From positions 106,875 through 170,874 of the forward strand of contig JTDE01000181.1 of the NCBI GenBank assembly GCA_014338405.1: DNA of 64,000 nucleotides, read 5' to 3'. The notes below the pieces were generated by a model, which did not search any database, was not told the origin of the DNA, and saw only the letters and a list, made by a program, of their open reading frames with translations. This document shows, piece after piece, positions 1 to 10,228 of this stretch. The first letter of the stretch is position 1. Every line of letters begins with the position of its first letter. The translations under genes and the position numbers were made by a program. The stretch comes from Paragonimus skrjabini miyazakii (Eukaryota; Platyhelminthes; Trematoda; Plagiorchiida; Troglotrematidae).

Positions 1-1756
1 TGGTTCAATATGTTTTGTTAATGCCAACTTCAACCATTAGCTACAGATGAATATGGTCTTCCATTTACTCCTTAACAAGATATCCAACCTCCGTTCAGAA
101 GAATGTCACACATCTCTGCATCAGTATGCTGGTCACATCGGCTAACACAAAACACTGTATGAAGGAAAATTGTCTAACAAGTTCAGTGGAGTACGTAGAT
201 TTGTTGAATTAGACTGTCAACTGCGGCTGAATCCACTGCGTCCAAACGAGCACAACCATTTCACAATAGCCACAGTGTCGTCCCAAAGAACGCTCCTGAT
301 CGAACGAGAGGAAATTGCACAAGCAATTGATCAACTACTTACGTCAATCTCGAATCGAGTCTCGTTCATTGTTTCATGGATGTCCAGCAACACACACGAA
401 AACATGACTCTTGACATGGTAATATTTCACTTATCTTCATTTGTTCCGAATGTAGACCACTAGATGATACGGAATATAGAGATGGTAGCAGCAAATGAAA
501 ACAGTCACGACTTAGATTGTCCTCAGAGAAGATAACGCCATCAGTTTCAAGATAGACAAAAAATTAGTCAGTGGTTTAGGCGAATACAATACAAAGCGCG
601 AAGTTTTGGTTCCGAGTTCATAGCATGAGACAGTACCATTTGATAATGTTAACAACGTGGCCCGCTTTCTTGTTGTTCCTTGCAACGAACGAAGTTGTGG
701 ATCTCTGTACACATTCCGTTTGCCATTGCTTATAGTGTCATCGTATGCACTCATCAACTGAAGATACAGCCGCCCACCTTTCGTCTTTGGTACTTATCTG
801 CTCTTTCGTTTTTGTTTATTATAAAGCCAAAGTTTGACATCTACTCCTTTTTCCTTCCACATGTTTTTTATTCTAACGTTTTACGTTCCGGACTGAAAGG
901 TAGAAAAAATAATGCTAACAGCTTGTGAGGTATGTCGTTTCTCGTGCTGCTGATCGGGATGACAGGAAATCACATTTTTAATCTGTGTATTTTCGATCTT
1001 CGTTAACAAGGCAACCAAGTACTTAAATTGCCCATATCCCTAAAGTCTTGCAAGTATTGTGGATTGATAATTGCTTCAGTAACAGTAAGTAATGCTTTCG
1101 CTAGGATTAGCGAAATTCCTCTACGCTCTGTCTAAGATAGGTGCCAAACCTTGCATGGATTCAATGAGATGGTCAACGATGCTTCGCTGCAATTGTATCC
1201 CTAATGTCATTGCTGTCGTCATCTGTTCACTTTGCTTCCCCCTGATCCTCAGAACAATGTTATAATGAGTGAACCAGATTAAATGAGCGCTATTTGGTAA
1301 AGTCCGTAAAAACCTAGTTTAAACGACCAACGAAAGCCAAGGTTACGGTCCACAAACAACGTGAAAACGTGAAAACAACGGGAATTGGTTACAAATTTTA
1401 ACACTCAGTATGTGAATTAACGATTGAAATTAGTTGCTTGGGCAAATGAAAGGTACTTGATAAAGCATGAATAGTTTCTGTTCACCAATCATGGAATGTA
1501 CTACCTTGTTTGTCAGCCTCAAGTTTGTTTAGTTGACCCACAGACATAGTCGTCTATCTTAAGTTGGATCGTCAGAACTCTCATGACTTTTGGAAACCGT
1601 TTTCAAACAATTCAACATCTGATGACCTGTCCGTTCTACGTGTGGCCTCACCAGGACCTGTAATTCAAAGTGTCTGTCCTTTTGTCTAGCTGATTTTTCT
1701 AAACTGTTGTCACACTTCTTGGAATTGAAAATCTTGAACCTTTCAGAGTTAATCAA
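1..1756. other. Unassigned DNA, no gene recognised
   Basis: I see no recognisable gene or repeat here. A 97-codon open frame at 170-463 (plus) opens with TTG rather than ATG and shows no domain. A pair of overlapping open frames at 512-928 on opposite strands is of chance length. Base composition is ordinary for the window. Confidence 0.5.
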
Positions 1757-1931
1757 AATTTATATAATTCCAAACACGGAATATATAATTTATATCTATA
1801 ATTTATGTACAGTATATTCATTTATATATTTATATTTATATATATTTATTATTATGTTTATATTTCATTTATTATTTATAGTTTTATTCATATTCATTTA
1901 TACGTATAATTTATTTAATTCAAAAAATTAA
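1757..1931. repeat. AT-rich low-complexity tract
   Basis: About 175 bases made almost wholly of A and T in irregular TATA, TTTAT and ATTTAT runs. The 74-codon open frame across it (1707-1931) is a by-product of composition: its peptide is mostly I, Y, F and L. It is a simple-sequence tract and not a gene. Confidence 0.85.
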
Positions 1932-2089
1932 GCATACCAGGATGGGAAAAACTGGAAAATTTAGTGGAGTTAATTCTATTGCAAACTGACGGGTTCTTAA
2001 AATGACACTTTCCATTTTCCAATGTCAGACTTTATTTGTGACTATTCAAGCTAAGTATGCTAAAGTCTTATTTGGTATAAACTCACACC

Positions 2090-2264
2090 TGATTGTAGTT
2101 CTCGCATTAAGTCGGTCTCATTTGAAAAGAAGTATAATACTCCAATCGTGCTCCTGCTACAATTTATCAGTAGCTGATAACTTGGCCACAACATGGTGTT
2201 GAATTCCGGTCCACCTTCTCATGCAGCAACCATGTTAACCACTGTGTCACTAACTTCACACTAA
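2090..2264 (-). mobile_element. SINE-H copy 1, old hammerhead-type SINE
   Basis: Read on the minus strand, this aligns along its whole length with the better copy at 52330-52530. It has a tRNA-like head with an A box resembling ACAGTGGTTAACATGG, a decayed B box, then CTACTGATAA where the intact copy has the ribozyme CTGATGA (plus positions 2164-2170). The tail includes CTTCTTTTCAAATGAGACCG. The ribozyme core is broken: G8 reads A, and the GAAA and stem II sequences have drifted. Identity to the intact copy is modest, so this is an old insertion. It is recognised only by comparison with the other copies in the window. Confidence 0.7.
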
Positions 2265-5200
2265 GTACAACAAATTAGTCCTGTCTGAGCATTCAACCAT
2301 CTTAACTTGTACGCAATTTCAGGTTGCCAAATAGTTCCACATGAAATAATTGTCGTTAATTCCAATCGATAACCCCCTGATTAGGGATACTTGCTAAAGT
2401 GAAACTGCACACTTCATTTCTCTTACTGTTATTTCTGTCGCTAATGCCGAAGTAGTCGGGGCTTGTTTTTTTATATAAACTGAAAGCGCTTCATACTGAA
2501 TTTTTATTTGATAAAGTTCCTATCCACTTCCTTTCAAAAAGTGCCAGCAAATTTGAGTGTCGCTCTCGTTTTTGAGCAGAAATTTTAATAAATTTTATGA
2601 TCTAAACTCTACCTGGAAACCAGCAGCTGGGGACAATAAACAAGACGTGACCAAACAATTGGTTATCAGGCAAAGAAGCCACAATGATCACTTCCTTTTC
2701 TCAATACCCGCTCTCATAATTGAGCAGTGTTAAAATAAATCTTTTGGCTAACAGGACATTTAGGATGGTCATGTAATTTTGTAACACATTGTCCCTCATT
2801 TATCCGCCTTATTTCAGAATGAAAACTGTTGTTTGCTTAATATCCTTTCGATTAACCCATTCTTAACTGAAACTGAATCATATAGAAGTATTATTTTTTC
2901 ATTTCCCCTATAATGAATTCTCCACAAGCTGGCTAGCTTAACATAATTAGAGAACACGGTTGCGTGATCGAGTGCCTTCAAGTGAGATATCTCGCAATTA
3001 AGCAATGAACTGGATCGTTATGTACACTGCTAAACCGAAAAGCATAGCTACCACATGTTACTAGACACAGTTATGTTACCGAGCTGTGCACGAGGAAATA
3101 AAACGTTCGGGTGTACACTGAGACAAAACCCATTCACCAAAGAAACGTATATTTTAAATGGCTTTTATAGATTGGAATGGTGACTAGCTACAAGAATAAT
3201 CAACGTCCATGTGAACAGGCGCATGCGTAGGTTGCTAGGATATGAAAGACTGTGGGTTGACATTTTAGCCCAAGTGAATATGTTTGCTCATCCACTTATG
3301 CATGCGCTGAATACTTGTCAACCCTAAGATCGTTGTCCCGTCGTCCGCAAAGTGTTGTTTATGGGTACCTGCGTTATTTGTGCACAGAGGGATTCATTAT
3401 AGCTGGTGCCCGCAGACTGAATGATTGCGACGACCAAAGTTAAAACAGAAACTATTACGAATACGAAGTTTTTCTTCTTTCAGTCGTATTCAAATGAAGA
3501 TATTGCATCCACTCTTGTGTTCGACAGAATTAGAGACAGTATGGAAAGTTGCTTAAGGTTCCATTGGCTTAGTAGCAAGCTAACGATGGACTTTTCTCGA
3601 CCATCGTTTTGCGCGCTCGCATAAGTGATGCGGATCCTGCCTTTGTAAATATTTACGATAATGTTTGAAACGGAAACTGAGCTATTCTTTTTCAAATACA
3701 TAGTGCTGTTCACGCTACTGTGCACCAAACAGATGTGCACATCGTATCCAAAAATCCGTGATATTTTAATCGTCGTACCTGTGGCGTCTAAGATGGAGCC
3801 TGAACTATCGTTCGGTGGACATGGTTCTAAATAACGAGGAGTTCCACCACAGAGACATGGAAGAGATTGGGTTGATGTTGCTACTTAATCAGCTCAACTG
3901 GTTGTCTTTTGAACCACTGGATAACGGACCCAGAATCAGCCACTGTACTGTTGAACAAAATTAGATAAACAAAACCGTGATCGCCAGAAGATGACCGTTT
4001 CCCTGCTGTTCACGCAACTTCCCCCGCTGTTATATAGATCCTTGGCTATAAGAAAAACAGCATTGAACCAGACTGCTCGGGTCATTACAATTCGGACGGG
4101 CGTCCGAAATTTCAATGATTGACAACTGTATCCCTGTTAATGCGAAGGATCAGCATGGTGAGAGAATATGAGCGTCGTATGTCGTGGTGACGGAACCGTA
4201 TGGCACTGCGACCAGCGCTGTGGCTTCCTCGAATTGATAAGTTAAGAGTCTAACCATGGCAAATTGTCAACAAAGATACAGTGAGTGAGTGTGGTGTAAG
4301 TATCTCGACTCGACTATATACATGTGCATTTTCGTTCATATTCAAAGCTGCCAAAGAATCCCGTCGTATGTTAAATCACATTTTCTCCTTCCCATTGTCA
4401 TGTGCTTTGGTGACCTGATATCTTCCTTTTCCAGCAAGTTTAGTTTAATTGCTCAGGAAAAAGCAAATTTTTCACCTAATACTTTCTAATAAGTATCGAT
4501 ATTTACTCTCAATCTAAAGCTGGCCCTGCTTTATATTTATACTGTTTATTTATAGCTCTAGCTCAAAACTTGCCGTTGAAGTAACTCCAACCTGGTTTCC
4601 GGGAGAAAAAGGCTTCGCTTTCACACTAGCTTCTCAGCTAGTTCACCAGTATTGACCTGCTGGGATGCAAAGAACTCGACCCACCACCCCTTAGTTTCGT
4701 TCTTTGGGGAGTATAATGAATACGCTGTGTGTGTGTGTGCGTGGGTGGGATGGCAAGTTGTTCAGCGCAAGCCACTCGCGGCGAAGTTTGTATCCAGACG
4801 TAATTCGGATTACGTCATTGTAACGGACTAAGTTAGAATTTATGCTGCAGTGAATTGAGAGTCTATCAAAGTTGCTTGTACACGGTCAGGTGGTTCATGC
4901 ACATTTTGTCACATTCAATAACTACTTACCGGATGGACTGCGTTTACTATGCTGGACTTTTATTCTGTATAAACAAGCATGTACAAACCCAGTTAGATTG
5001 TAAGTTTAGTGAGGTCGTAAGTTTTTCCTAAAGGCTACGTTAAACATAAGTTCACATAAAATTATAACTTTTCCATTCAGAATATGTGGGGTAATGTAGA
5101 CGCAGTTCATCTGATCGGATGCGATGCAATTCGTTATTGAGAAAAATACCATTTTTGTGAAAATATTTACCCGTTAAAATGTTGTACTTAATACCTCATG

Positions 5201-5399
5201 GCGGGCAGGTCATTCTATGAAAGGGCACTATCCAAACAACATTCACTATGTGCCGAATTTGCTGACAGGAGACTTTCCGTAATTATTCGGCAAGAGTTAT
5301 GCTCAGTTGGTAGCCCAGTACGCGATATGTCGTCCGAGGGCAAAATAAATCCTCAAGCAGATTACAAGACAGTTCCTTAGATGCGATTGCAATAGTTTC
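2265..5399. other. Unassigned DNA upstream of the Gypsy composite
   Basis: No gene recognised. A 5' LTR of Gypsy element A would be expected in its last several hundred bases, but I cannot find a sequence there that is repeated elsewhere, so none is called. It contains a short GT microsatellite at 4726-4743. Open frames at 3421-3740 and 5198-5380 are short and show no domain. Confidence 0.45.
4726..4743. repeat. GT dinucleotide microsatellite
   Basis: A short run of TG units ending in TGCGTG. It is a simple tandem repeat with no sign of a role. Confidence 0.8.
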
Positions 5400-6090
5400 T
5401 TCCTAGGCGTTAGATGTGGCAAAGAGTAGCCAGCTTCCAGAAGCATGGCGGTTGTGCAGACAGAAGTTCAGTGATTGCTCTAATAAGCAATTTGTCCGAA
5501 GAATCGGAAGATTACCGATTACTTCGGGGATGGAGGCAAAAAAGCCTTGATTAATTTGACTTTTGTTGTGCACTAAGACAAGAATGATCTTAGGACGATA
5601 CTTAACAAATTCGAAGAATATTGCATTAACCACAGGAATGGATCCTTGACCATTTCTGGCTTTTTCATCAGAGGTGCCGTGACCAAAGGAAAACCACTGA
5701 CCAATATATGACAGCACTGAAGGAGCTGGCTAAGACTTGCAGTTTTTGAAAGAGAATCCTGCGACTGATCGAATGTTTAGTTACGTTCAAGACGTTGCAG
5801 TGATTACGAGTCTACTGAAAATGGGGTAGCTAAGTCGTACATAATGTAGTGACATTTGCAACAGCGAAGCCGTGACCAAGAAGAGGTAAAATTATCTAAA
5901 CGGTGGAAACTGAACGAAACCCAACACACTTGGTCATGCACGAATGAAGTTCACAATATGGCTTTGTCGGTTCTTCAGCGGCAACCAAGAAGGACAGAAA
6001 GAAAAGTATCTGGTGTTTAGAAAACTTATATGAAGTGTCGAAGGAAAAATCGTTTTGCCAAGCAGTGCAAGTCACTATCCATCACATTAA
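5400..6090 (+). pseudogene. Gag remnant of Gypsy element A
   Basis: Frames switch several times. Supporting phrases in order are LDVAKSSQLPEAWRLCRQKF near the start, KFEEYC-like text near 5600, DQYMTALKELAKTC at about 5670-5715, and two zinc-knuckle remnants at about 5965-6075. In the first knuckle only the first cysteine survives. In the second, KCRRKNRFAKQC keeps two cysteines, but the first cysteine reads Y and the histidine reads R. Family knowledge: this Gag class binds the element RNA through paired CCHC knuckles. The minus-strand 104-codon open frame at 5403-5717 is a shadow of this gene. Confidence 0.75.
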
Positions 6091-6199
6091 CTAATGAAGT
6101 GTCAGAGGTCCAAAAAACACCGATTCATGGTTCAAAGCTTGCTGGAAAGAAAGAAGTTTATGCTTAGCTGCTTAGTGAGGATGAACGATAACGTCAGTT

Positions 6200-7545
6200 G
6201 GCTTTTGATGCATAATATCAGGGTTATACCAGCGTTATCTTCAATCAAAGACCGTAAAGCCATCTGACAGGTAGTTACCAGTGTGGAATGGGGCAAAAAA
6301 CGCGAATGCCGAGGAAAGCAACTATACTAATTAGCAATTCTGAAAACAGCAAAACCGATGTGTGATTTTTTCTTCGTTGAAGGGGACTTGCCACCAATTA
6401 TTGGTGGATTTTGTCACTTTTCTACGTGACAGTTTCCTTCGTGTGTTAGAAAAGTCCCAGTTATTCGATCGGTACTCCTTGGTGTTTGATTTTGTTTTGG
6501 GTCGTAATTTGGGTAGTATTAGTTCCTCTGTAGCCAAACATGCTATACCGATCACATTATCTACCAGAGGAGGTCCGTTAGTCATCCGTGGATGAATTAA
6601 AACGAGTTGTGTCGTTCGCTGAAGGTAATAGCTGAAAGTATTAGAGCGAGTACATCAGCCTACTTGTTGGGTTAGTGAGATTGCAACAACGCTGAAAAGT
6701 CCCTTTTATTGGTGTACGGGTTGATCCCAGGTCGTTAAACGGTGTTCTTCCTGAGATAATGTAGATGTTGCCAAATTTAGATTATCCTATGCCCGAATTA
6801 AACTAAGCCAGTGTTTTAACAAAAGCTTATTTGTCTTCCGTCCACTGGTATTGAGTGGGAGATCTAGTTATCTAACTACGTTTTGCGATTCTTTTCAGCG
6901 TTTCCTTCGGCTGTTTTTACCTTTTGACTCACGGTTGTCGAGAGAAATTTCTTTAGATCGACGTACGTCACGAGCGATGTGTTGACATGTGGAAGAACAA
7001 GTGGGGGGCGTGACTAGAATCTTGAAGCGTTTCTGGAGCAGTATGTGTTGCAGGGAATGACGTTGTCACAAGATGAGATGATCTTCCGGTGTCAGAAGCG
7101 ACGTCTCAAAGCCAACTACTCACACTTGACAGACTCAGTGGTGAACCAGGCAAAGGGAAGACGATTCAGCATATGCTGGCCCTCGCTTGATCAACTACCT
7201 CAGTTTGTTCCTCACAAATTTGGCCAATATAATCCATTCAGTATGACAAATTATGTACGGAGGAGTCACATGGATATTGAGTAACGCTCTGCAGTCAGCG
7301 TTCAACTAAATCAAACGATTAATATCTAAAGCTCCGGCACTGGCATACTACAACTCCGAGCTTCCTTTGGTAATCCAATGTGACAGTATTCAGTCGGCCT
7401 TGGAGCTGTGCTACTGCAAAGAGAGAAACCAATGGGCCGAAGCAGCCGGAATCTTGCGCCTACGGGCAAGACTATATCAACTCGAAATATAAATGTTGGC
7501 AGTGGCTTTTACCCTGAGGAGCTTCAGCACCTACACCGATGCGGC
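6200..7545 (+). pseudogene. Pol remnant of Gypsy A: protease, RT and RNase H
   Basis: Protease: its C-terminal part ends in FFVEGDLPPIIG at about 6365-6405; the active-site D(S/T)G is not legible. RT: N-terminal phrase near 6530-6590 (AKHAIPITL), then SSYLTTF at about 6865, a ruined YxDD region near 6970-6985, and GMTLSQDEMIFRCQK at about 7050-7100, followed by a connection domain with NYLSQFVPH near 7190-7215. RNase H: KAPALAYYNSELPLVIQCDS at about 7325-7385, including the first catalytic aspartate of the QCD motif. Many stops and at least four frame changes. The order fits an ordinary Gypsy pol up to RNase H, where it stops abruptly. Confidence 0.8.
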
Positions 7546-7559
7546 GGTTTAGAGGCGCC

Positions 7560-7995
7560 CCGCTTGAACCAGGAGGCGACGCTCTTTTGTATGCCGTGTC
7601 GCTGCAAGCAGCGTTGTCAAGAGCTCTGCCACACTTGTATCAGGACTCAAAGCAGCGCATGCTGACGGATCAGTTTTTGGACGGAATGCCACCAACAGCC
7701 CGGGATCAGCTCTGAATGGCTCGCATCTCACATCCAATGACGTTGGAACAGCTGGTTGATGCGGCTCGACAGTTACTGACAGAAAACTCCCGGACAGTCA
7801 GCGAGACGAAGACAAGTGAAGCTAATGACCTGCGAACCGCAGTAGAAAATTTGGCTCAAGAAGTGGCTGCTCTGAAGACTAGGATGAAGGAGAACCGTGG
7901 CGACGTCCGTTATAGGTGCGGAAGACGTGGACACTGGCGAGGGTTTCGCTTGCGCGGCGAGAAAAGGTCTTATGTAAATAAACGTTTTGCTGACT
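7560..7995 (+). pseudogene. Gag C-terminal remnant of Gypsy B
   Basis: Begins in mid-capsid with GDALLYAVSLQAALSRALPH at about 7575-7635, runs through MLTDQFLDGMPPTARDQL (7660-7712), meets a TGA at 7713-7715 and continues in frame from the methionine at 7716. The part after it (TLEQLVDAARQLL) is a typical capsid C-terminus. A predicted coiled region follows, then one zinc knuckle at about 7910-7955, YRCGRRGHWRGF. The second cysteine and the histidine remain, while the first and last ligands read R. The capsid N-terminus is absent because the element starts here. Confidence 0.75.
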
Positions 7996-7999
7996 GTTT

Positions 8000-8437
8000 T
8001 TGCCTGACAAGGGTGATCCAATAATAGGGGCGGTTGATAAGACGGCAATTCAGGCTCGGATAGAAATCAACGGTAGCTCGGAGTGCTGTTTGATTGACAC
8101 TGGGACGGCGAGTTCATTGATTGGACCGAGGCCGGGAAAGGTTGTTCAGCCGTGTGCGATGGTTGTTCAAACAGTCGGTGGGTATACACCCAAAGTAACG
8201 GGCATGCAGGAGTATGATATCGGAATCTATGGTCAAGCAGTCAAGCAACCGTTCGTCATTTCCCCCGACGCACGCTAAACTATATTGAGAGCGGATTTTC
8301 TTGATTGCGCTAAGACTATGATTGAGCTGAAGTATGGCAAACTCCTAACGAAATATGGGGTGATTTCGTTTTCGAGAAAAGGCAAAACTCAGTTTGGACA
8401 AATTGAAGCAAACGCGCCCGGAGCAATACCAGCCTGA
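8000..8437 (+). pseudogene. Aspartic protease of Gypsy B
   Basis: Retropepsin-like. CLIDTGTASSLI spans about 8087-8122, and its active-site DTG at 8096-8104 is intact. It continues to FVISPDAR, where TAA at 8276-8278 interrupts the frame. The same frame then carries on as ILRADFLDCAKTMIELKYGK, the usual closing part of this domain, to a stop at about 8437. The start of the domain overlaps the end of the gag frame in another frame, which may be original or caused by an indel. Family knowledge: the enzyme cuts the Gag-Pol polyprotein as a dimer. The single stop makes this copy inactive. Confidence 0.8.
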
Positions 8438-8635
8438 GACAGTCGGTTGCTGAATGAAGTGATATGCAAAGTCCGAACATTGTTCACAACGGATAAAGAC
8501 CCAGATGGCTACTGTGACTGGATTGAACATGAAATCTTCATTGAACCAGGGCGGTTTCGACTATTCGGCCCCAGAAGAACTCTGGTTCACCTGCAGCCGG
8601 AAATCGAGCGACAAGTGAGAGACAGTTGTGAAGGC
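8438..8635 (+). pseudogene. RT N-terminal stub of Gypsy B
   Basis: About 65 codons with no stop. They match the stretch before RT motif 1: a DPDGYCDWIEHEIFIEPG phrase (in other Gypsy elements the matching stretch reads roughly acidic-H-x-I-x-T-G), then a proline/arginine-rich turn and HLQPEIERQVRDSC. The fingers, the palm with YxDD, the thumb and RNase H are absent. The next recognisable residues already belong to the integrase zinc finger, so the deletion joins RT residue about 65 to the integrase N-terminus in the same continuous open frame (8447-9169). Confidence 0.75.
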
Positions 8636-9570
8636 ATGTCATCAGTTAGCTCATACTGGACGTCAACGCATTATGCAATGCTGATACAAAGGGTATACTG
8701 GCCAGAAATGCAGAAGGATGTTAACAATTGTGTGCTGGCGTGCCAGCAATGTCAGCTGCTGAAGGACTCCAATCACCCAAGTCAGCATCCCACTCAACCC
8801 ATTCCGGTCAGTGAGATTGGGGATTCATGGTCGCTGGACGTGATGGGTCCCTTCCCAGTAACCACATCCGGAAATCAATACATCCTAATCATGACTGAAC
8901 ATTTACCGAGATGGATCGAAGCAGCCGCTATACCCGATGAGCGTGCAATCACTGTATGCCGGGCGGTAATGGAACACATCGTGGCAGATCATGGAATACC
9001 GCGAAGCATACTGACTGATCAAAGTCCCCGCTTCGAAGATGAAGAGGATCGGAACTGTTTGGAGCGCTTGGGAATTATGAAGATTCGCACAACGCCATAC
9101 CATCCTCAATCTAATGGAGTGATGAAAAGAAACAGTCGCATATTCAAGGAGGAGTTGATGGCGAAATGAGGAAGCTGGGAAGAAACATTACCGTTCATTC
9201 TGTTGGCCCACCACTGTTCGCCTCAAAAGACAACGAGGATGTTGCTGTTCGAGCTAGTGTACGGGCGCGTGCCACGTTTGCCAGTCGATCAAGAGACTGG
9301 TTTATGGGGAGACCGACGGATGAGTATGGGTGAATTATCAGAAGCCCAGAGATTGGTTAACCAAAACTTGGCGAACGCACAAGACGTTTCCAACGAGCAG
9401 TCAACCGCAAGGTTTTCGCTAGGAAATGCCGTGTTTGAAGTTTGTTCAAAGGTTAAATACAGAGACCGGCGGAGTCCAGACACAACAAGACCCGAATCTA
9501 GAGAATTCCTTGCAAGGTGGAGAGGACCGTATGAAGTAGTGGACCGCCGTGATCCACTGTATGATTAAGA
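8636..9570 (+). pseudogene. Integrase of Gypsy B
   Basis: HHCC zinc finger: CHQLAHTGRQR at about 8638-8670 lies in a neighbouring frame, and after a frameshift near 8675 the main frame gives YWPEMQKDV and CVLACQQC (about 8730-8755). Catalytic core: first Asp in WSLDVMGPF (about 8830), second in ILTDQSPRF (about 9010-9035). The third residue, expected as E in N-G-x-x-E-R, reads K in NGVMKRNSR at about 9115-9140, so the DDE triad is broken. A stop at 9167-9169 interrupts it. The frame at 9203-9568 carries the C-terminal part (LLFELVYGRVPRLPVD, then FLARWRGPYEVVDRRDPLY). This is the longest recognisable coding segment in the window. Confidence 0.85.
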
Positions 9571-9740
9571 ATGAGAAGAATCAGAATCGAGTACACGGAA
9601 GCCAGTTTTGTAAATGACATGACACCGCGAGCAGAAGAGAATGCATACCAGGAGCATCGACATCCCCGAGACCGGTTCGCAGATCGTCGACAGAATGAGG
9701 AGAACCTGTGAGGTTTTTGCTGCAACTGGAACAATTTTTT

Positions 9741-10045
9741 CGAGGGGAGGTGTGTGATGAGGACGAGCGATCGCTCCATTCTACTCACACCACCACCACT
9801 CAGTAGTGGGGCGACAAAGTAGCCGCAGGAAAAACACGGAAAGAAACATCTCACCAACAGAACAGTGCAGTATGCAATGGAATTGTTTTGGTTGCGCAAA
9901 GAAGCTGAGCATTAGCGTCTGTGGCAGCCTGGGCTTTCTGGAACGATTGCCATATGCAAATTAGTGTTTTTGTTTCTTGTCTTGTTTGAATACCTAACCC
10001 GTGTGAGTTTACTAAATCAACAACCTTTGAGTTATCCGTGTTCTT
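9741..10045 (+). repeat. Probable polypurine tract and 3' LTR of Gypsy B
   Basis: GAGGGGAGG at 9742-9750 directly precedes TGTGTGATGAGGACGAGC. A purine-rich plus-strand primer followed by an LTR opening with TG is the normal arrangement after a Gypsy pol gene. I see no second copy upstream, since the 5' end of element B is lost, so the LTR cannot be proved. Its right end is guessed from the start of an old SINE at about 10058. Confidence 0.45.
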
Positions 10046-10057
10046 AGCTCACAACAC

Positions 10058-10228
10058 AACTCCTCAGCGGTCACAAAGGCTGTTTTGTGCGGACGCGGAT
10101 GAAAGTTCGAATCGCGGTCACATTAAATATATACACAATTGCTCAGCTTAACCAAGAATATAACTCTAGCCTGGCATTTTTAATTTCGAAGGTGACCAGC
10201 TAAGGAGTTCAGCTGAATGCTACATCTG
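10058..10228 (+). mobile_element. SINE-H copy 2, very old, hammerhead region unrecognisable
   Basis: Plus-strand alignment to the 52.4 kb copy covers the A-box region (CTCAGCGGTCACAAAGGCTG), the B box (GTTCGAATC at 10105-10113), the ribozyme region (CACAATTGCTCAGCTTAACC against CACTACTGATGAGCTCTAAT), and the tail with ATTTCGAAGGTGACCAGCT and CTACATCTG. The order and spacing of all blocks fit, although identity is low. The head alone could be mistaken for a tRNA gene, but the T-arm does not pair. It lies at the presumed right end of the Gypsy B LTR. Confidence 0.5.

Larger units (their letters stand above)
5400..7545 (+). mobile_element. Gypsy LTR retrotransposon A, 3'-truncated remnant
   Basis: Order gag, protease, reverse transcriptase, RNase H, all on the plus strand and all interrupted by frameshifts and stops. 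Two traits place it in the K02A2.6-like group of Gypsy elements: the RT phrase SSYLTTF (about 6865-6885) and a pair of CCHC-like knuckles in gag. No integrase follows RNase H. At about 7545-7560 the reading passes into the gag of a different Gypsy element (B). No 5' LTR was found. Known from the family: such elements encode a Gag shell and a Pol polyprotein that copy RNA to DNA in cytoplasmic particles and insert it. This copy cannot do so. Confidence 0.8.
7555..10045 (+). mobile_element. Gypsy LTR retrotransposon B, internally deleted
   Basis: Reads end of gag, protease, first part of RT, integrase, probable polypurine tract and 3' LTR. About two kilobases expected between the RT start and the integrase (RT core, thumb, RNase H) are missing; the two halves meet near 8635. 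Gag has a single CCHC knuckle and the protease a DTG site, unlike element A, so this is a second family. Its 5' end is also missing: it begins inside gag where element A ends. It cannot move by itself. The right end is uncertain because an old SINE starts close to where the LTR should end. Confidence 0.8.

Noticed and set aside
5403..5717. 104-codon minus-strand frame as a gene
   Set aside because: Overlaps the gag remnant of Gypsy A, which explains the open reading on the other strand.
10088..10120. Possible tRNA gene around GTTCGAATC
   Set aside because: The T-arm bases flanking the loop do not pair and no acceptor stem can be formed. The region aligns with the SINE-H head, so it is called a SINE.
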